Shown here one piece after another: positions 1 to 11,381 of a stretch of 64,000 bases of DNA (position 1 is the stretch's first letter; each line of letters starts with the position of its first letter). The translations under genes and the position numbers were made by a program. Origin of the DNA: Paraplanobispora takensis (lineage in GTDB: Bacteria > Actinomycetota > Actinomycetes > Streptosporangiales > Streptosporangiaceae); contig NZ_BOOK01000001.1 of assembly GCF_016863195.1 (NCBI RefSeq), positions 282,696 through 346,695 of the forward strand, read 5' to 3'. The notes under the pieces are model-generated. The model was not told the origin of the DNA. It was given only the letters and a program-made list of their open reading frames with translations, and did no database searches.

Positions 1-1
1 G

Positions 2-247
2 GGCTATGGCCAGCAGGCTTCCCAGCCCGGTTACGGCCAGCAGCAGAGCTACGGTCAGCAGGGTTACGGCCAGCAGTCCGCTCAGCCCGGCTACGGGCAG
101 CAGCCCGGCTACGGCCAGCAGTCCGCTCAGCCCGGTTACGGCCAGCAGCAGGACTACGGGCAGCAGGGTTACGGTCAGCAGCAGGGCTACGGTCAGCCGT
201 CCGCCTACGGGCAGCAGGCCCCGTCCTACGGCCAGGGCTACGCCCCG
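2..247 (+). repeat. GYGQQ-coding low-complexity repeats
   Basis: Degenerate tandem repeats of about 15-30 bp encode Gly-Tyr-Gly-Gln-Gln units, interspersed with SAQP. The composition (Q, G, Y, S, almost no charge) resembles prion-like or phase-separating segments. The array begins before the window. Confidence 0.85.
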
Positions 248-778
248 CAGGGCGCCATGCCCTCGGGCGTCCCGGCTCCGCTCGCGGAGTGGTGGCAGCG
301 CCTGCTGGCGCGGCTCATCGACGGAATCATCCTGGCGATCCCGCTGATCATCCTGACCTTCGCGCTGACGGCCATGCTCGTGTCGGCCCCCAGCTACAAC
401 TTCGACACCGGCGTCATCAACGAGGGCAGCGGGCTCACCCTCGCCTCGATCCTCATCGCCGCGATCGCCGGTCTGGTCTGGTTCGCCTACGAGTTCTTCA
501 TGCTCAAGCAGAATGGCCAGACCGTCGGCAAGATGGTCATGGGCATCAAGGTGATCCAGCTCGGGAGCTCCTCGACCGCCGGCGGTCTTCCGAGCGACTC
601 GTCCCTGAAGCGGGCGGGCGTGATGTACGGCCCGCAGATCCTGCGCGGCATCCCGTTCGTCGGGTGGATCTTCAGCCTCTTCAGCCTGATCAACGTTCTC
701 TGGCTGCTGTGGGACAAGCCCTACCAGCAGGCCCTGCACGACAAGGCCGCCTCGACCGTGGTCGTCAAGATCAAGTAG
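2..778 (+). CDS. RDD family membrane protein with Gly-Tyr-Gln-rich head (5' partial)
   Basis: The reading frame is open from base 2, so the true start lies upstream of the window. About the first 80 residues are low-complexity repeats of the type [14 protein letters not shown]. An RDD domain follows: the motif [12 protein letters not shown] holds the Arg and Asp that give the family its name. Hydrophobic segments follow near [31 protein letters not shown] and the segment after GIPFVGW, and the protein ends with the usual basic [12 protein letters not shown] tail. RDD proteins are membrane proteins of mostly unknown function, some linked to ion transport. A paralogue follows at 989. The product is clear at family level; its role is not. 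Confidence 0.9.
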   Translation, partial: GYGQQASQPGYGQQQSYGQQGYGQQSAQPGYGQQPGYGQQSAQPGYGQQQDYGQQGYGQQQGYGQPSAYGQQAPSYGQGYAPQGAMPSGVPAPLAEWWQRLLARLIDGIILAIPLIILTFALTAMLVSAPSYNFDTGVINEGSGLTLASILIAAIAGLVWFAYEFFMLKQNGQTVGKMVMGIKVIQLGSSSTAGGLPSDSSLKRAGVMYGPQILRGIPFVGWIFSLFSLINVLWLLWDKPYQQALHDKAASTVVVKIK

Positions 779-801
779 TTCTCTGACAGTTCCCTGATTG
801 T

Positions 802-836
802 CGGGGCCGGCGGGATGAACCGCCGGCCCCGCTTTC
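802..836 (+). terminator. Intrinsic-type terminator after RDD gene
   Basis: A perfect 12-bp GC stem (802-813 with 820-831) has a 6-base loop and is followed by a short CTTTC tract. It sits 24 bases after the RDD stop codon. Confidence 0.8.
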
Positions 837-988
837 ATGCGCGGGCCGATCCGTGGAAGGCGCGTTCGGGGATCCGTGCGAAGTCCCGCGCGCCCGTGTT
901 CACAAGCCCGGAAAAACGGTGTGGAGTAACGTCTCGCGGGTAGACGCCGGGGAAGGGCAAACCCATTCGCTCCGGCGAGAGGAGCGCC

Positions 989-1573
989 ATGGACCTTCCC
1001 CGGCGCCCCGGTGAGAAGAATCATCCCGCATCCGCGCCCCTCGCGCCCGTCGGCTCCTATCCGGTCCCAATAGACGTCTCTGTGCCGCCGGGAGTTCCCG
1101 TGCCCCGGGCCGAATGGTGGGAGCGTTTGGTCGCCCGCCTCATCGACGGCGCCCTCTTCGTCGCGCTCTACTGGATTCTGTCGTTCGCGTTCTACCCCGT
1201 CTTCGCTCCCGCGGGTGAAGTGCGCCCGGCCGATCCCCGGCTGCTGCCGGGGTTGTTCGCCGGCCTGGTGGCCTTTGGCGCTTATACGCTCTATGACTAT
1301 GCGCTGCACGCCGGGAGCGGCCGTACTCTCGGTAAGAAAGCGATGGGGATCCGCCTGGTTCCGTACGGCGGCGGCGTGCCGTGGCTCGTCGGCCTGGCGA
1401 AGAGATCCGTTGTCTTCCCCGGTGTTCTCCTGGTCGAGGGCATTCCCGTGCTGAACGTGGCGATGGCCGTCTTCGGCTTCGTCGTGGGCCTGTCCATCCT
1501 GCTCGACAAGCCTCTTCAGCGGGGGTTGCACGACAAGGCGGCGGGCAGTGTCGTGGTCAAGGACCTGCGATGA
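989..1573 (+). CDS. RDD family membrane protein
   Basis: This 194-residue paralogue of the preceding gene lacks the Gln-rich head and has a short polar N-terminus of about 35 residues instead. The RDD motif is EWWERLVARLIDG, followed by about three hydrophobic segments and the C-terminal LDKPLQRGLHDKAAG signature also present in the first copy. ATG 989 is preceded by GAGAGGAG at good spacing. The gene is separated from the first RDD gene by a terminator, so it is probably transcribed on its own. It is an integral membrane protein of unknown substrate. Confidence 0.9.
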   Translation: MDLPRRPGEKNHPASAPLAPVGSYPVPIDVSVPPGVPVPRAEWWERLVARLIDGALFVALYWILSFAFYPVFAPAGEVRPADPRLLPGLFAGLVAFGAYTLYDYALHAGSGRTLGKKAMGIRLVPYGGGVPWLVGLAKRSVVFPGVLLVEGIPVLNVAMAVFGFVVGLSILLDKPLQRGLHDKAAGSVVVKDLR

Positions 1574-1839
1574 CATTGATCCCGGGATGATAATGATCAT
1601 CGCGTGATCACTATGTCAGCCTTTTCCCAGCCACTTTACGGGGTGCAACGGGTAAGGCGCCTGGAGAGAAGCATTAAGGTGGTTGTGGGCCGGTATGACG
1701 ACCCTGTGACGCGCATCGCGCCTGGATGCCGCTATCGTCGTGTGTGAGCGGATACGATCGGGTGGGTGCGCCCCCGGACCGGTCGCCGCGCCCACCGTAA
1801 TTCACTGTTCCGGAATGTCGGCCCGTGCGGAGTGAGGAC
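1574..1839. other. Intergenic stretch with TGATCA dyads
   Basis: No gene is evident. Just after the RDD stop two TGATCA palindromes (1594-1599 and 1605-1610) are separated by five bases, within a locally AT-rich patch. The segment 1730-1790 is GC-rich. It may be the promoter region of the small ORF at 1840 or an untranslated RNA that ends at the hairpin at 1865. Confidence 0.3.
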
Positions 1840-1983
1840 ATGTACGAGGTAATAGCCGCGTTGACTCCGCCCGTCGTCGTGGGCGGAGCTTTTGTGTATG
1901 GAGTTTTCAAGCTCTTCCGCAGTGAGGCGGCAGGTCGCCGCCAGGCGAAACGAATCGATCGGGCCGAGTCCCGGAAGGGTTGA
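1840..1983 (+). CDS. Putative 47-residue membrane protein
   Basis: ATG 1840 is preceded by GGAGTGAGG at normal spacing. The 47 codons encode a hydrophobic stretch of about 20 residues (VIAALTPPVVVGGAFVYGVF) followed by a basic tail rich in Arg and Lys (FRSEAAGRRQAKRIDRAESRKG, shown only in part here: ending RAESRKG). This topology, one membrane span plus a positive cytoplasmic tail, is typical of small bitopic proteins. I cannot name a family. A terminator-like hairpin lies inside the reading frame, so an alternative is a noncoding leader ending there. Codon third positions look coding in the second half. Confidence 0.5.
   Translation: MYEVIAALTPPVVVGGAFVYGVFKLFRSEAAGRRQAKRIDRAESRKG
1865..1893 (+). 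terminator. Terminator-like hairpin inside small ORF
   Basis: A perfect 8-bp stem CTCCGCCC/GGGCGGAG (1865-1872 with 1881-1888) has an 8-base loop and is followed by CTTTTG. It falls within the 47-codon ORF, so it may be a chance result of the Pro-Val-Gly codons, or an attenuator or the end of a short RNA. Confidence 0.4.
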
Positions 1984-2013
1984 CTCGCCCTTCTCTCTGC
2001 TTGCCCTTCACTC

Positions 2014-2043
2014 CGGCTTCCCTCGGCTTCCCTCGGCTTCCCT
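2014..2043. repeat. Three tandem 10-bp repeats
   Basis: The unit CGGCTTCCCT occurs three times in tandem, just upstream of the lsr2 promoter region. Confidence 0.9.
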
Positions 2044-2137
2044 GTGAGAATCGCCGAGATCCTGGAATTGCTGCTCAGTCGGCGCAGGTATATGTTTAGC
2101 TAGCAATGGAACAATGCTCCGTGAAAGGGTTGCATAC

Positions 2138-2473
2138 ATGGCCAAGCAGATCCAGGAGATTCTCATCGACGACCTCGATGGGGGCGAGGCCAATGAGACC
2201 GTCGCCTTCGCGCTTGACGGCACCAGCTATGAGATTGATCTGAGTGACGTAAACGCGAAGAAGCTCCGCGACTCTCTGGCGCCTTTCGTCGGCAGTGCCC
2301 GCCGGGCCGGGGCGCTCGCCGCCCCCCGTCGCCGCCGTGGCGGCGGCACGAGGGCGCTGACCCGTGAGAAGAGTGCCGACATTCGCGCCTGGGCGAAGTC
2401 CCACGGCCTCAACGTGAGCGAGCGCGGTCGAATCGCCTCCAAGATCGTCGAGGAGTACGAGCGGAATCACTGA
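2138..2473 (+). CDS. lsr2: Lsr2 nucleoid-associated xenogeneic silencer
   Basis: This 111-residue protein matches Lsr2 along its length. The N-terminal dimerisation domain starts MAKQIQEILIDDLDGG. A basic Arg/Gly linker lies around residues 60-70. The C-terminal DNA-binding domain carries the diagnostic RGR at residues 96-98, which inserts into the minor groove of AT-rich DNA. Lsr2 oligomerises to bridge DNA and silence horizontally acquired, AT-rich genes. ATG 2138 is chosen over an upstream in-frame ATG because family members start MAKQ and GAAAGGG precedes it. It lies next to clpC, as in many actinobacteria. Confidence 0.97.
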   Translation: MAKQIQEILIDDLDGGEANETVAFALDGTSYEIDLSDVNAKKLRDSLAPFVGSARRAGALAAPRRRRGGGTRALTREKSADIRAWAKSHGLNVSERGRIASKIVEEYERNH

Positions 2474-2587
2474 GCCGTGTCCGGCGAGGCGATCCGCTGA
2501 TCGTAATCGTGCGGTTATGGCGACCACGGTGGGGTCCGGTGGCCGCCATGGCCGCATGATGCGTTTCAGTGGTCGATAAACGTCGTT

Positions 2588-2598
2588 CGCTTGCGGCG
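2588..2598. promoter_or_regulatory. Possible ClgR operator upstream of clpC
   Basis: The sequence GTTCGCTTGCGGCGT fits the CGC-N5-GCG core reported for ClgR, the activator of clp genes in Corynebacterium and Streptomyces, including the Y and R positions flanking the centre. It lies about 165 bases upstream of the clpC start. The match is by eye from remembered consensus. Confidence 0.45.
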
Positions 2599-2762
2599 TA
2601 TCGGGAACATCGCACCCCCGACAAGTAGTTGGATGGAGCGTGAACGCCCTGCTCTCGGGGAACGTCTTCTGCATAGAGCGGTCGCCGGGTCAGGGCTACC
2701 ATGCGGGATGACAGGGCCCGGATATCCCGGATCTGTCTGACCGCTCTGTGAGGAGCGACGAG

Positions 2763-5267
<2,505 letters not shown>

Positions 5268-5294
5268 CATCCGGTAAACCCGGCACAGGGCAAA

Positions 5295-5341
5295 GGCAGA
5301 CCCCGCGGTGAGCTCGCTCACCGCGGGGTCTGCCTATTTGT
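5295..5341 (+). terminator. clpC terminator
   Basis: A perfect 18-bp stem (5295-5312 with 5317-5334) with a CTCG tetraloop is followed by TATTTGTT. Confidence 0.93.
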
Positions 5342-5653
5342 TATCCAACGAGGCATCTTCGCCACCAAAGGTAGTACTACACTCTGTAGAGCGAGCTGGA
5401 CCATGTCCCGCCGACGGCCCACCGGCCGAGCGCGCGCGACGGGACCGGCCCCGAGATCAGCCCAGCGGCGTACTGAGAAATCAGCTCCGGGAGTGACGCG
5501 GAGCACGGTGCCCGTACGGGACGCTCTCGGCAGGCCGGGTCGAGCTCCCGGAAGAAGAGGGACTCCCTGCCCATGAGGCCGGGACCGCAGGTGTGGGGCG
5601 ATCGAGCCTCCCACGCCGAGTCTCTTACACAGAGAGCACCCTGGAGGCATCGG
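5342..5653. other. Intergenic region upstream of eboE-like gene
   Basis: No convincing gene. The first 60 bases are comparatively AT-rich and contain TAGTACTA (a palindrome near 5373-5380) and likely promoter elements. In-frame codons from 5573 precede the chosen start at 5654 but lack coding character. Confidence 0.4.
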
Positions 5654-6604
5654 ATGCGCTTGCGGCACGAGGACGGGACGCTCGTTCACCTCGCCTACAA
5701 CGCGGGCGTGCATCCCGCCGAGGACCTGGAGAACCTGATCGCGCACCTGACCCGCTACGCGGTCCCGGTGCGCAAGCGCCTGGGCGTGGAGCGGATGGGG
5801 ATCGGCCTGTGGCTGTCCCCGGCCGTCGCCGACCATCTCACCGCCGACCGGATCGAGCTGGTACGCCTGCGCCGCTCCCTGGAGGAGCGCGGCCTGGAGG
5901 TCGTCAGCCTCAACGGCACCGGCGGGCGCAACCAGGAGGCGCCCGGCCCCGACTGGGCCAAGCCCGAGCGCTACCGCTACACGATGGCGCTGGCCAAGAT
6001 CCTCGCCTTCCTCCTGCCGGAGGACGTGCGCTTCGGCAGCATCTCCACCATCCCCATCGGCTGGCGCCGCGACTGGCCCGCCGATCTGCACGCCATCGCC
6101 TCGCGCCGGCTGGAGAGACTCTCGCGTGAGCTGCGCGGCCTGTACAGCGTGACCGGAAAGACGATCAGGGTGGGCTTCGAGCCCTGGCCCGGCTGCGTCC
6201 TGGAGACCACCGAGCAGGCCTTGGCGCGGGTCTGCGACATCGACTCCGAGCACCTGGGGGTCTGCCTGGACGCCTGCCATCTCGCCGGAGGCGCCGAGGA
6301 GCCCGGAGCGGCCCTGCGCGGCCTGGCCGCCGCGGGGGCGCCGGTGGTCAAGCTCGGCCACGTCCACAACCACGTGGGCGAGGTCCGCCACGAGCTGCCG
6401 AGCACCCGATCGGTCCTGGAGGACACCCTGACCGCGATGCTCTCCGGCGCGGTGAACGGCACCGCCCACATCGAGGTCGAGACCCACAACCTGGCCGTGC
6501 CGCAGCGCGCCAAGGGGCCGGGCGCGCTGGTCAGCGCGCTGGCCGAGGAGCTCGACTGGGCCCGCACCAACCTCACCGCCCTCGGCCTGCGCCTGGCCGC
6601 CTGA
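5654..6604 (+). CDS. eboE: EboE-like TIM-barrel protein
   Basis: The 316-residue product begins MRLRHEDGTLVHLAYNAGVHPAEDLENL, a pattern (Leu-Ala-Tyr, then VHPAEDL) that I recognise from EboE, the TIM-barrel member of the eboABCDEF cluster implicated in moving a prenylated metabolite to the cell surface. Later segments SISTIPIGWRRDW, GFEPWPGCVLET and CLDACHLA fit the xylose-isomerase-like barrel, with Glu, Asp and His where metal ligands occur. ATG 5654 follows GGAGG. The protein is shorter than the roughly 390 residues I expect and lacks the usual segment after the SLNG turn. No other ebo gene is adjacent. Confidence 0.7.
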   Translation: MRLRHEDGTLVHLAYNAGVHPAEDLENLIAHLTRYAVPVRKRLGVERMGIGLWLSPAVADHLTADRIELVRLRRSLEERGLEVVSLNGTGGRNQEAPGPDWAKPERYRYTMALAKILAFLLPEDVRFGSISTIPIGWRRDWPADLHAIASRRLERLSRELRGLYSVTGKTIRVGFEPWPGCVLETTEQALARVCDIDSEHLGVCLDACHLAGGAEEPGAALRGLAAAGAPVVKLGHVHNHVGEVRHELPSTRSVLEDTLTAMLSGAVNGTAHIEVETHNLAVPQRAKGPGALVSALAEELDWARTNLTALGLRLAA

Positions 6605-6635
6605 GCCGCGCCCGCTGCGGGCGGCCGCGCCCGCC

Positions 6636-7511
6636 TCAGGCGGGCAGGCGGTAGGTGCCGTCGTCCAGGACCTCGGCCAGACCGTCGGAGACGAGGCCGT
6701 CGAGGGCGCGCTCGCGCTGGAGGGCGTCCTCCCAGACGGCGTCGAGGGCGGCCTTGGGGACCGGGCCGTGGGCCTGGCGCAGGACGGCCAGCAGGCGTCC
6801 CCGGCACTGCCGGTCGGTGCCGTCGTAGGTCTGGCCCCGGCGCGCCGGCCCGTCGTAGGCGGGCTTGCCCGCCAGCCGCCAGGCGCACACGGCGCTGATC
6901 GGGCACTCGGCGCAGCGCGGGGCGCGGGCCGTGCAGACCAGGGCGCCCAGCTCCATCACTGCCACCGCCCACACCGGTGCCTCCTCGGGGCCGGGCAGGA
7001 GCGAGACGGCCAGCGCGCGCTCGGCGGCGGTGGTGGCCTTGGGCGGGTACTGCTCGCCGGAGACGGCGCGGGCCAGCACCCGGCGCACGTTGGTGTCGAG
7101 TACGGCGTGGCGGCCCCGGAAGGCGAAGCTGGCCACCGCGGCCGCGGTGTACTCCCCGACGCCGGGCAGCGCCAGCAGCGCCGCGTGGTCGGTGGGGACC
7201 TCGCCGTCGTGCCGCTCGACGATGGCCCGGGCACAGGCGTGCAGGTTGAGTGCGCGACGCGGATAGCCGAGCCGGCCCCAGTGCCGTACGGCCTCACCGG
7301 GCGGCTCGGCCGCCAGCGCCGCGGGGGTGGGCCAGCGTTCCATCCACTCGGTCCAGACGGGCAGCACCCGGACCACCGGTGTCTGCTGCAGCATGATCTC
7401 GCTCACCAGGATCGACCAGGCGCCGGCGCCGGGAGCGCGCCACGGCAGATCGCGGGCGTTGGCGGCGTACCAGTCGAGAACGGGATCCAGGAGGGGATTG
7501 GACTTGGCCAC
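6636..7511 (-). CDS. mutY: A/G-specific adenine DNA glycosylase MutY
   Basis: The 291-residue enzyme removes adenine mispaired with 8-oxoguanine. Visible features are EIMLQQT with the catalytic Glu, the helix-hairpin-helix LPGVGEYTAAAV, the following LDTNVRRV with the catalytic Asp, and the 4Fe-4S ligands in the spacing C-x6-C-x2-C-x5-C (CTARAPRCAECPISAVC). The C-terminal part is shorter than in Gram-negative MutY, as is common in actinobacteria. The GTG at 7511 is chosen because it gives the usual short leader before LDWYAANARDLPWR; the only purine-rich run directly abuts it, so translation may be leaderless. It converges with the eboE-like gene. Confidence 0.93.
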   Translation of the reverse strand: MAKSNPLLDPVLDWYAANARDLPWRAPGAGAWSILVSEIMLQQTPVVRVLPVWTEWMERWPTPAALAAEPPGEAVRHWGRLGYPRRALNLHACARAIVERHDGEVPTDHAALLALPGVGEYTAAAVASFAFRGRHAVLDTNVRRVLARAVSGEQYPPKATTAAERALAVSLLPGPEEAPVWAVAVMELGALVCTARAPRCAECPISAVCAWRLAGKPAYDGPARRGQTYDGTDRQCRGRLLAVLRQAHGPVPKAALDAVWEDALQRERALDGLVSDGLAEVLDDGTYRLPA

Positions 7512-7613
7512 CTCTTGACGATAGTGCGGGACACCCGCAGCTTCGGCCGTTGAAACGGTATAGGCGCGGCGGGTCGTGTCCGCCCCCGGAAGAGGTCTCC
7601 CCATACTGTCCGC

Positions 7614-8327
7614 ATGGACCCGGACACGTTCCGAAACGACATAGGGGTGGACGTTTACTGGCGACGCCGGCTGGCCGCGCTGATCGCCGTTCTCGTCGTG
7701 GTCGCCGTCGTGGCGTGGGCCTGCTCCTCGTCGGGCGGCCCGCAGAGCGAGTCGAGCGCGCAGACGGCGCCCTCGGGCCGGTCGCCCGCCCCGGATCCGC
7801 TGCTGGCCGCGTTGCCCACGATCACGGTGACCCCGCAGTCCACCCTCTCGCCCTCGCCGCAGCCCTCGGCCACGCCGACGCCCCGGCCGGTCAAGCCCAC
7901 GGTCCGGCCCAAGCGGCCGGGCGACGCCTGCGACGTCGCCGATCTCGTGCTGAACCTGCAAGGGGGCGGGCCCGGAGAGGGCGGAGGGCAGGTCTACGCC
8001 GCGGCCCAACGGCCCAGGTTCATCCTCACGCTGGTCAACACCGGCAAGGTGATGTGCGTGACCGACACGGGCCCGCGTGCGCTGGAGATCCGCATCACCT
8101 CCGGCGACGACCGCGTCTGGTCGTCGGCCGACTGCGTGAGCGGTGAGACCGAGGACCTGCGCAGGTTCGAGCGCGGCATCCCGTTCGTCCGGGTGGTCGA
8201 GTGGGATCGCCAGCGCTCCGGCTCCGACTGCCGGGCCAAGCGCGTCACGGCCCGTCCCGGCACCTACGTGGCCACGGTCCGCGCCGCCGGCATGAAGAGC
8301 CACAAGGTGGTCTTCCACCTCCGCTGA
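7614..8327 (+). CDS. Membrane-anchored or secreted protein with Pro-rich stalk
   Basis: The 237-residue product has a short cytoplasmic N-terminus, one hydrophobic segment at about residues 20-37 (LAALIAVLVVVAVVAWAC), then a Ser/Pro/Thr-rich stalk (about 40-100) and an extracellular domain with four Cys. The domain begins CDVADLVLNL and contains LVNTGKVMC, reminiscent of DUF4232-type domains found on actinobacterial exported proteins, but I am not certain of the family. A Cys follows the hydrophobic run (AWACSSSG), so lipidation is possible though the lipobox is poor. It is divergent from mutY with about 100 bases between the starts. Confidence 0.8.
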   Translation: MDPDTFRNDIGVDVYWRRRLAALIAVLVVVAVVAWACSSSGGPQSESSAQTAPSGRSPAPDPLLAALPTITVTPQSTLSPSPQPSATPTPRPVKPTVRPKRPGDACDVADLVLNLQGGGPGEGGGQVYAAAQRPRFILTLVNTGKVMCVTDTGPRALEIRITSGDDRVWSSADCVSGETEDLRRFERGIPFVRVVEWDRQRSGSDCRAKRVTARPGTYVATVRAAGMKSHKVVFHLR

Positions 8328-8362
8328 CCGGCCCGGAACGGGAGAGGCGGCAGGGGGGGTGG

Positions 8363-9849
<1,487 letters not shown>

Positions 9850-9857
9850 ACCCCACC

Positions 9858-9889
9858 GGCCGTGCTTCGCCCTCCGGGGAAGCACGGCC
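9858..9889 (+). terminator. argG terminator hairpin
   Basis: A perfect 10-bp stem (9858-9867 with 9880-9889) with a 12-base loop starts nine bases after the argG stop. There is no T-run, as is common in high-GC actinobacteria. Confidence 0.65.
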
Positions 9890-9890
9890 C

Positions 9891-10157
9891 CGGCGCCGGT
9901 ACGCCGCTTGCGCCGGTACGGCGCGGACTCAAAGCAGAGCACCGGCGCCGGTACGGCGAGGTGCTGGACGGCGGTGTTCGGCGCCGTTTTGTACGGCGGG
10001 CGGCTCCGGTGGTGAAACGCCCGTCCCCGCCACCTCGGCCCGCCCGCCGTACAAGCGGCGCCGATTACCGCCGCTCACCGTCTCGCCGTACCGGCGCCGA
10101 GCCTTGCTTTGAATCCGCGCCGTACCCGGCGCCGACCTCGCCGTACCCGGCGCAGGC
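9891..10157. repeat. Large imperfect inverted repeat between argG and disA
   Basis: The arms 9921-10003 and 10040-10120 are imperfect reverse complements over about 80 bases, with a 36-base loop. Weaker pairing built from GCGCCGGTACG-type units extends the arms outward to about 9891 and 10157, reaching the disA stop codon. Both arms contain CAAAGC and TACGGCG blocks. No transposase or coding frame is present. It may be a MITE- or REP-like element, or a structured bidirectional transcript end. Confidence 0.85.
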
Positions 10158-10158
10158 C

Positions 10159-11244
10159 TCAGACGTAGCGTTCCAGGATCGACGACTCGGCCAGGCGGGA
10201 CAGGCCCTCGCGGATGTGGCGGGCCCGGGTTTCGCCGACGCCGCCGACCTCCTGGAGGTCGTTGGTGCTGGCGGCCAGGAGTTTCTGGAGGCCGGAGAAC
10301 TGCTCGACCAGGCGTTCGACGATGGTGGCCGGCAGGCGGGGGACCTTGGCCAGCAGGCGGTAGCCGCGGGGGCTCACCGAGGTCTCCAGGGCCTCGGCGC
10401 CGGAGTGGCCCAGAACCTGGGCGACCTGGGACAGGTCCAGCAGGCCGGAGGGGGAGAGCTGGTCGAGATCGTGCAGGGACTCGGAGACCTTGCGGGCGCG
10501 GCGGCCCGTCGCGGGCAGGTAGTCGCGCACGACGAGCTCGCGGTCGCTGTCGGTGCCGGCGACCAGCTCGTCCAGCTGCAGGGACAGCAGGCGGCCGTCG
10601 GTGCCCAGCTCGACCACGTAGCCCGCGATCTCGTCGGAGATCCGGCGGACCATCTCCAGGCGCTGGACGACCACCGCGACGTCGCGGACCGTCACCAGGT
10701 CCTCGATCTCCAGGGCCGACAGCGCGCCGCAGACCTCGTCGAGGCGGAGCTTGTAACGCTCGAGCGTGGCCAGCGCCTGGTTGGCCTTGGACAGGATCGC
10801 CGCGGACTCCTCCAGCACGTAGCGGATGCCGTCGAGGTACAGAGCGATGATCCGCATGGACTTGCTGAGGGAGATGACGGGGAAGGACGTCTGGACCGCG
10901 ACCCGCTGGGCGGTGCGGTGCCGGGTGCCGGACTCGTCGGTGGGGATGGACGGGTCGGGCATCAGGTGCACCGCCGCGCGGACGATCCGGTGATCGTCGG
11001 AGTCGAGCACGATGGCGCCGTCCATCTTCGCCAGCTCGCGCAGTCGCGTCGCGGAGAACTCGACGTCGAGCTCGAAGCCGCCGCTGCATATCTGCTCGAC
11101 CGTGCTGTCGTAGCCCAGCACGATCAGGCCGCCCGTGTGCCCGCGAAGGATGCGCTCCAGGCCGTCGCGGAGTGCGGTGCCCGGCGCGACCGAGGCCAGG
11201 ACGGCTCTACGGCGCTCGTCAAGCCCCTTGTACGTTGCTGCCAC
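10159..11244 (-). CDS. disA: Diadenylate cyclase / DNA integrity scanning protein DisA
   Basis: The 361-residue protein makes cyclic di-AMP from two ATP and slows when it meets branched DNA. The cyclase domain (about 10-145) has the catalytic DGA at residues 75-77 and GTRHRTA at 106-112, both intact. A helical spine follows, and a C-terminal helix-hairpin-helix DNA-binding domain (about 290-361, with [15 protein letters not shown]). It octamerises in known homologues. The neighbouring radA, on the same strand and just upstream, is a common partner; RadA/Sms is known to modulate DisA. Confidence 0.97.
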   Translation of the reverse strand: MAATYKGLDERRRAVLASVAPGTALRDGLERILRGHTGGLIVLGYDSTVEQICSGGFELDVEFSATRLRELAKMDGAIVLDSDDHRIVRAAVHLMPDPSIPTDESGTRHRTAQRVAVQTSFPVISLSKSMRIIALYLDGIRYVLEESAAILSKANQALATLERYKLRLDEVCGALSALEIEDLVTVRDVAVVVQRLEMVRRISDEIAGYVVELGTDGRLLSLQLDELVAGTDSDRELVVRDYLPATGRRARKVSESLHDLDQLSPSGLLDLSQVAQVLGHSGAEALETSVSPRGYRLLAKVPRLPATIVERLVEQFSGLQKLLAASTNDLQEVGGVGETRARHIREGLSRLAESSILERYV

Positions 11245-11381
11245 ATGACCCCCGTGGTCTGCGTTGAAGCCCGCTCGCGATCAGGGGCGCACGATCGGGT
11301 TCTGACACTCAGCTTAGCGGCGACGGTCTCGGAGGTGTCGGAACGACCGGACTCGTCACGGGCCGGCCCGGGCGGGAACGG

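Noticed and set aside
5573..5653. Upstream in-frame extension of the EboE-like gene
   Set aside because: No ribosome site at 5573, unlike GGAGG before 5654, and the added residues do not fit the family start.
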